Positions 6,194-7,092 of a stretch of 7,092 nucleotides of DNA are shown in pieces (position 1 is the first letter of the stretch; the number at the start of each line of letters is the position of its first letter). The stretch spans positions 1 to 7,092 of the forward strand of contig JAHIKR010000284.1 in assembly GCA_018897415.1 (NCBI GenBank), given 5' to 3'. This DNA comes from Pseudomonadota bacterium. Its GTDB lineage: Bacteria; Desulfobacterota; Desulfobacteria; Desulfobacterales; ETH-SRB1. The translations under genes were made by a program, and so were the position numbers. The notes beneath the pieces are model-generated. The model had not been told where the DNA came from, did no database searches, and saw only the letters and a list, made by a program, of their open reading frames with translations.

Positions 6194-6270
6194 GTTCAAG
6201 GATAGAGAGCACTGAAGCTTGATATGTTTTCTCCTTGATAAAATTCCTTTTTTTCTATAAATTATTAAAC

Positions 6271-7017
6271 ATGGGTTATGTATTTGATTTTAATGATGCC
6301 TCGAATTATGACTGCTGGTTCGATAAACCACAGAACAGATTTGCCGCCGGCCTTGAATTTCGACTTATGCTGGATATGCTTAAGCCGATGGATGGGAATT
6401 CTCTTTTAGATATAGGGTGTGGTACCGGTGCAAGTCTTCTTCCCTTTTTAGACAGAGGCTTACGGATTACGGGCATTGATCCATCTCCATATATGCTTGA
6501 TATTGCTATTAAAAAAGTTGGACATCGTGCGGATCTACATCGCGGATTTGCTGAAGATCTGCCTTTTGATGATAATTCATTTAACTATGCCTGCTTTATA
6601 ACTACTCTGGAATTTGTTGAAGATCCTAGGAAGGCAATTGAAGAGGCTTGCAGGGTTACAAAAGACAGAATTTTTATAGGTGTACTTAACAGGCATGCTC
6701 TTAAGGGGATACAGTTGAGGCTTAAAGGGATGTTTATTAAAAGTATTTACAACCACGCACAATTTTTCAGTGTCTGGGAATTAAAGAAAATCATCCGTGC
6801 CATTTTAGGCGATGTCCCTATATCATGGAGAACTGTATGCCAGTTTTTGTCGGCCTCAGGGAAAATAACCTCCAGAATAGAACATTCGAACCTGGTTCAA
6901 AGATGCCCGTTTGGGGCCTTCGCAGGCATTGTGTTTGCTCCTGTTCCCCGTTATATAACCAGACCTCTTTCGATTACTTGCCGTCCCAAGCGTACGACCG
7001 ATGCATTGGCAGGTTAA
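6271..7017 (+). CDS. Class I SAM-dependent methyltransferase (methyltransferase-11 type)
   Basis: The 248-residue protein carries a standard Rossmann methyltransferase fold: motif I LLDIGCGTG (45-53), an acidic ribose-binding position D70 in ITGIDPSPYML, AEDLPFDDNSF (94-104) before motif II, and FITTLEFVEDPRKAIEEACRV (109-129) around the post-II helix. The C-terminal third is family-specific, with FFSVWELKKII (165-175) and CPFGAFAGIVF (212-222) before a basic tail. The substrate is unknown. ATG 6271 (MGYVFDFNDA) is preferred, because such proteins commonly begin this way and the 12 upstream residues from TTG 6235 are low-complexity; neither start has a strong Shine-Dalgarno sequence. The stop is 18 bases ahead of the amrS-like start, so the two are probably co-transcribed. 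This suggests, but does not show, a role linked to the AmmeMemoRadiSam system. Confidence 0.88.
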   Translation: MGYVFDFNDASNYDCWFDKPQNRFAAGLEFRLMLDMLKPMDGNSLLDIGCGTGASLLPFLDRGLRITGIDPSPYMLDIAIKKVGHRADLHRGFAEDLPFDDNSFNYACFITTLEFVEDPRKAIEEACRVTKDRIFIGVLNRHALKGIQLRLKGMFIKSIYNHAQFFSVWELKKIIRAILGDVPISWRTVCQFLSASGKITSRIEHSNLVQRCPFGAFAGIVFAPVPRYITRPLSITCRPKRTTDALAG

Positions 7018-7035
7018 AATCGGAGTTAAGAAACT

Positions 7036-7092
7036 ATGGATGCATATCTTTACAAACCCCTCGATGAGAAAAAAGTTAAATGCAATCTTTGC
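7036..7092 (+). CDS. amrS: N-terminus of AmmeMemoRadiSam system radical SAM enzyme (cut by window edge)
   Basis: Nineteen codons from ATG 7036 read MDAYLYKPLDEKKVKCNLC and stay open to the window edge. A GGAG ribosome-binding site lies at 7022-7025, 10 bases before the ATG. The pattern of a short aromatic/Leu-rich start, then a lysine-rich VKC, then a CxxC pair matches the N-terminus of AmrS proteins, where an N-terminal CxxC region precedes the radical SAM CxxxCxxC motif. That catalytic motif itself lies beyond the window, so the call rests on a short segment and on memory of the family. AmrS is the radical SAM member of the AMMECR1-Memo-radical SAM trio, whose reaction is not settled. Confidence 0.7.
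   Translation, partial: MDAYLYKPLDEKKVKCNLC

Larger units (their letters stand above)
5931..6270. other. 340-base intergenic region between gpgS and the methyltransferase gene
   Basis: No convincing coding region is seen. The spacer holds, in order, a nested stem-loop (5947-6007), a small stem (CTTGT 6009-6013 with ACAAG 6026-6030), an AT-rich stretch, a heptamer repeat (6067-6089) and a more GC-rich segment with nested pairing (6095-6193) that ends in another GGTTCAAGG (6193-6201). A 36-codon frame from ATG 6112 to a stop before 6223 has no ribosome-binding site and no recognisable product. Confidence 0.6.

Noticed and set aside
6112..6222. 36-codon plus-strand frame starting MHSWHDLTECYDK
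   Set aside because: No Shine-Dalgarno sequence and no recognisable family. It lies in a repeat-bounded structured segment, so it is more likely a chance frame.
6577..7067. Extra open frames over the methyltransferase gene (minus 6577-6762, plus 6825-7067)
   Set aside because: Both lie within or across the methyltransferase in other frames. The second also runs over the amrS start, and neither resembles a known protein.

Overview
The window is AT-rich bacterial chromosome holding eight protein-coding genes, two of them cut by the window ends. The gene set, intergenic repeats built on AAGGTTC/GAACGGT heptamers, and the start of an AmmeMemoRadiSam radical SAM gene suggest an anaerobic deltaproteobacterium-like organism (Desulfobacterota, possibly Desulfobacterales). 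That placement is inferred from gene style and was not tested by any search. No insertion sequence, phage gene, tRNA, rRNA or CRISPR array is visible.

Left part (1-2733, minus strand). Three genes run leftward: a YgiM-like SH3-domain membrane protein (2733-2089), L-aspartate oxidase NadB (1944-307), and an unrecognised protein with an N-terminal membrane helix, cut off at base 1 (183-1). The gaps of 123-144 bases allow an operon but do not prove one. NadB makes iminoaspartate for NAD synthesis, and all of its expected catalytic residues are present.

Middle (2734-3808). A divergent intergenic region of 382 bases carries heptamer repeats on both sides of a GC-rich palindrome. It is followed by a short DUF1178 zinc-ribbon gene on the plus strand and a 273-base spacer with no convincing gene.

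Right part (3809-7092, plus strand). An M20-metallohydrolase-like gene overlaps by 8 bases the gene for glucosyl-3-phosphoglycerate synthase (GpgS), the first enzyme of glucosylglycerate compatible-solute synthesis. The M20-like protein keeps most metal-ligand positions but lacks the usual Glu-Glu pair and other active-site residues, so it may be a pseudoenzyme or a diverged hydrolase; this is the most interesting observation here. No glucosyl-3-phosphoglycerate phosphatase gene accompanies GpgS in the window. After GpgS comes a 340-base spacer with a strong nested stem-loop, another heptamer repeat and a second nested pairing. It is followed by a class I SAM-dependent methyltransferase and, 18 bases later, the first 19 codons of a gene that looks like amrS (AmmeMemoRadiSam system radical SAM enzyme).
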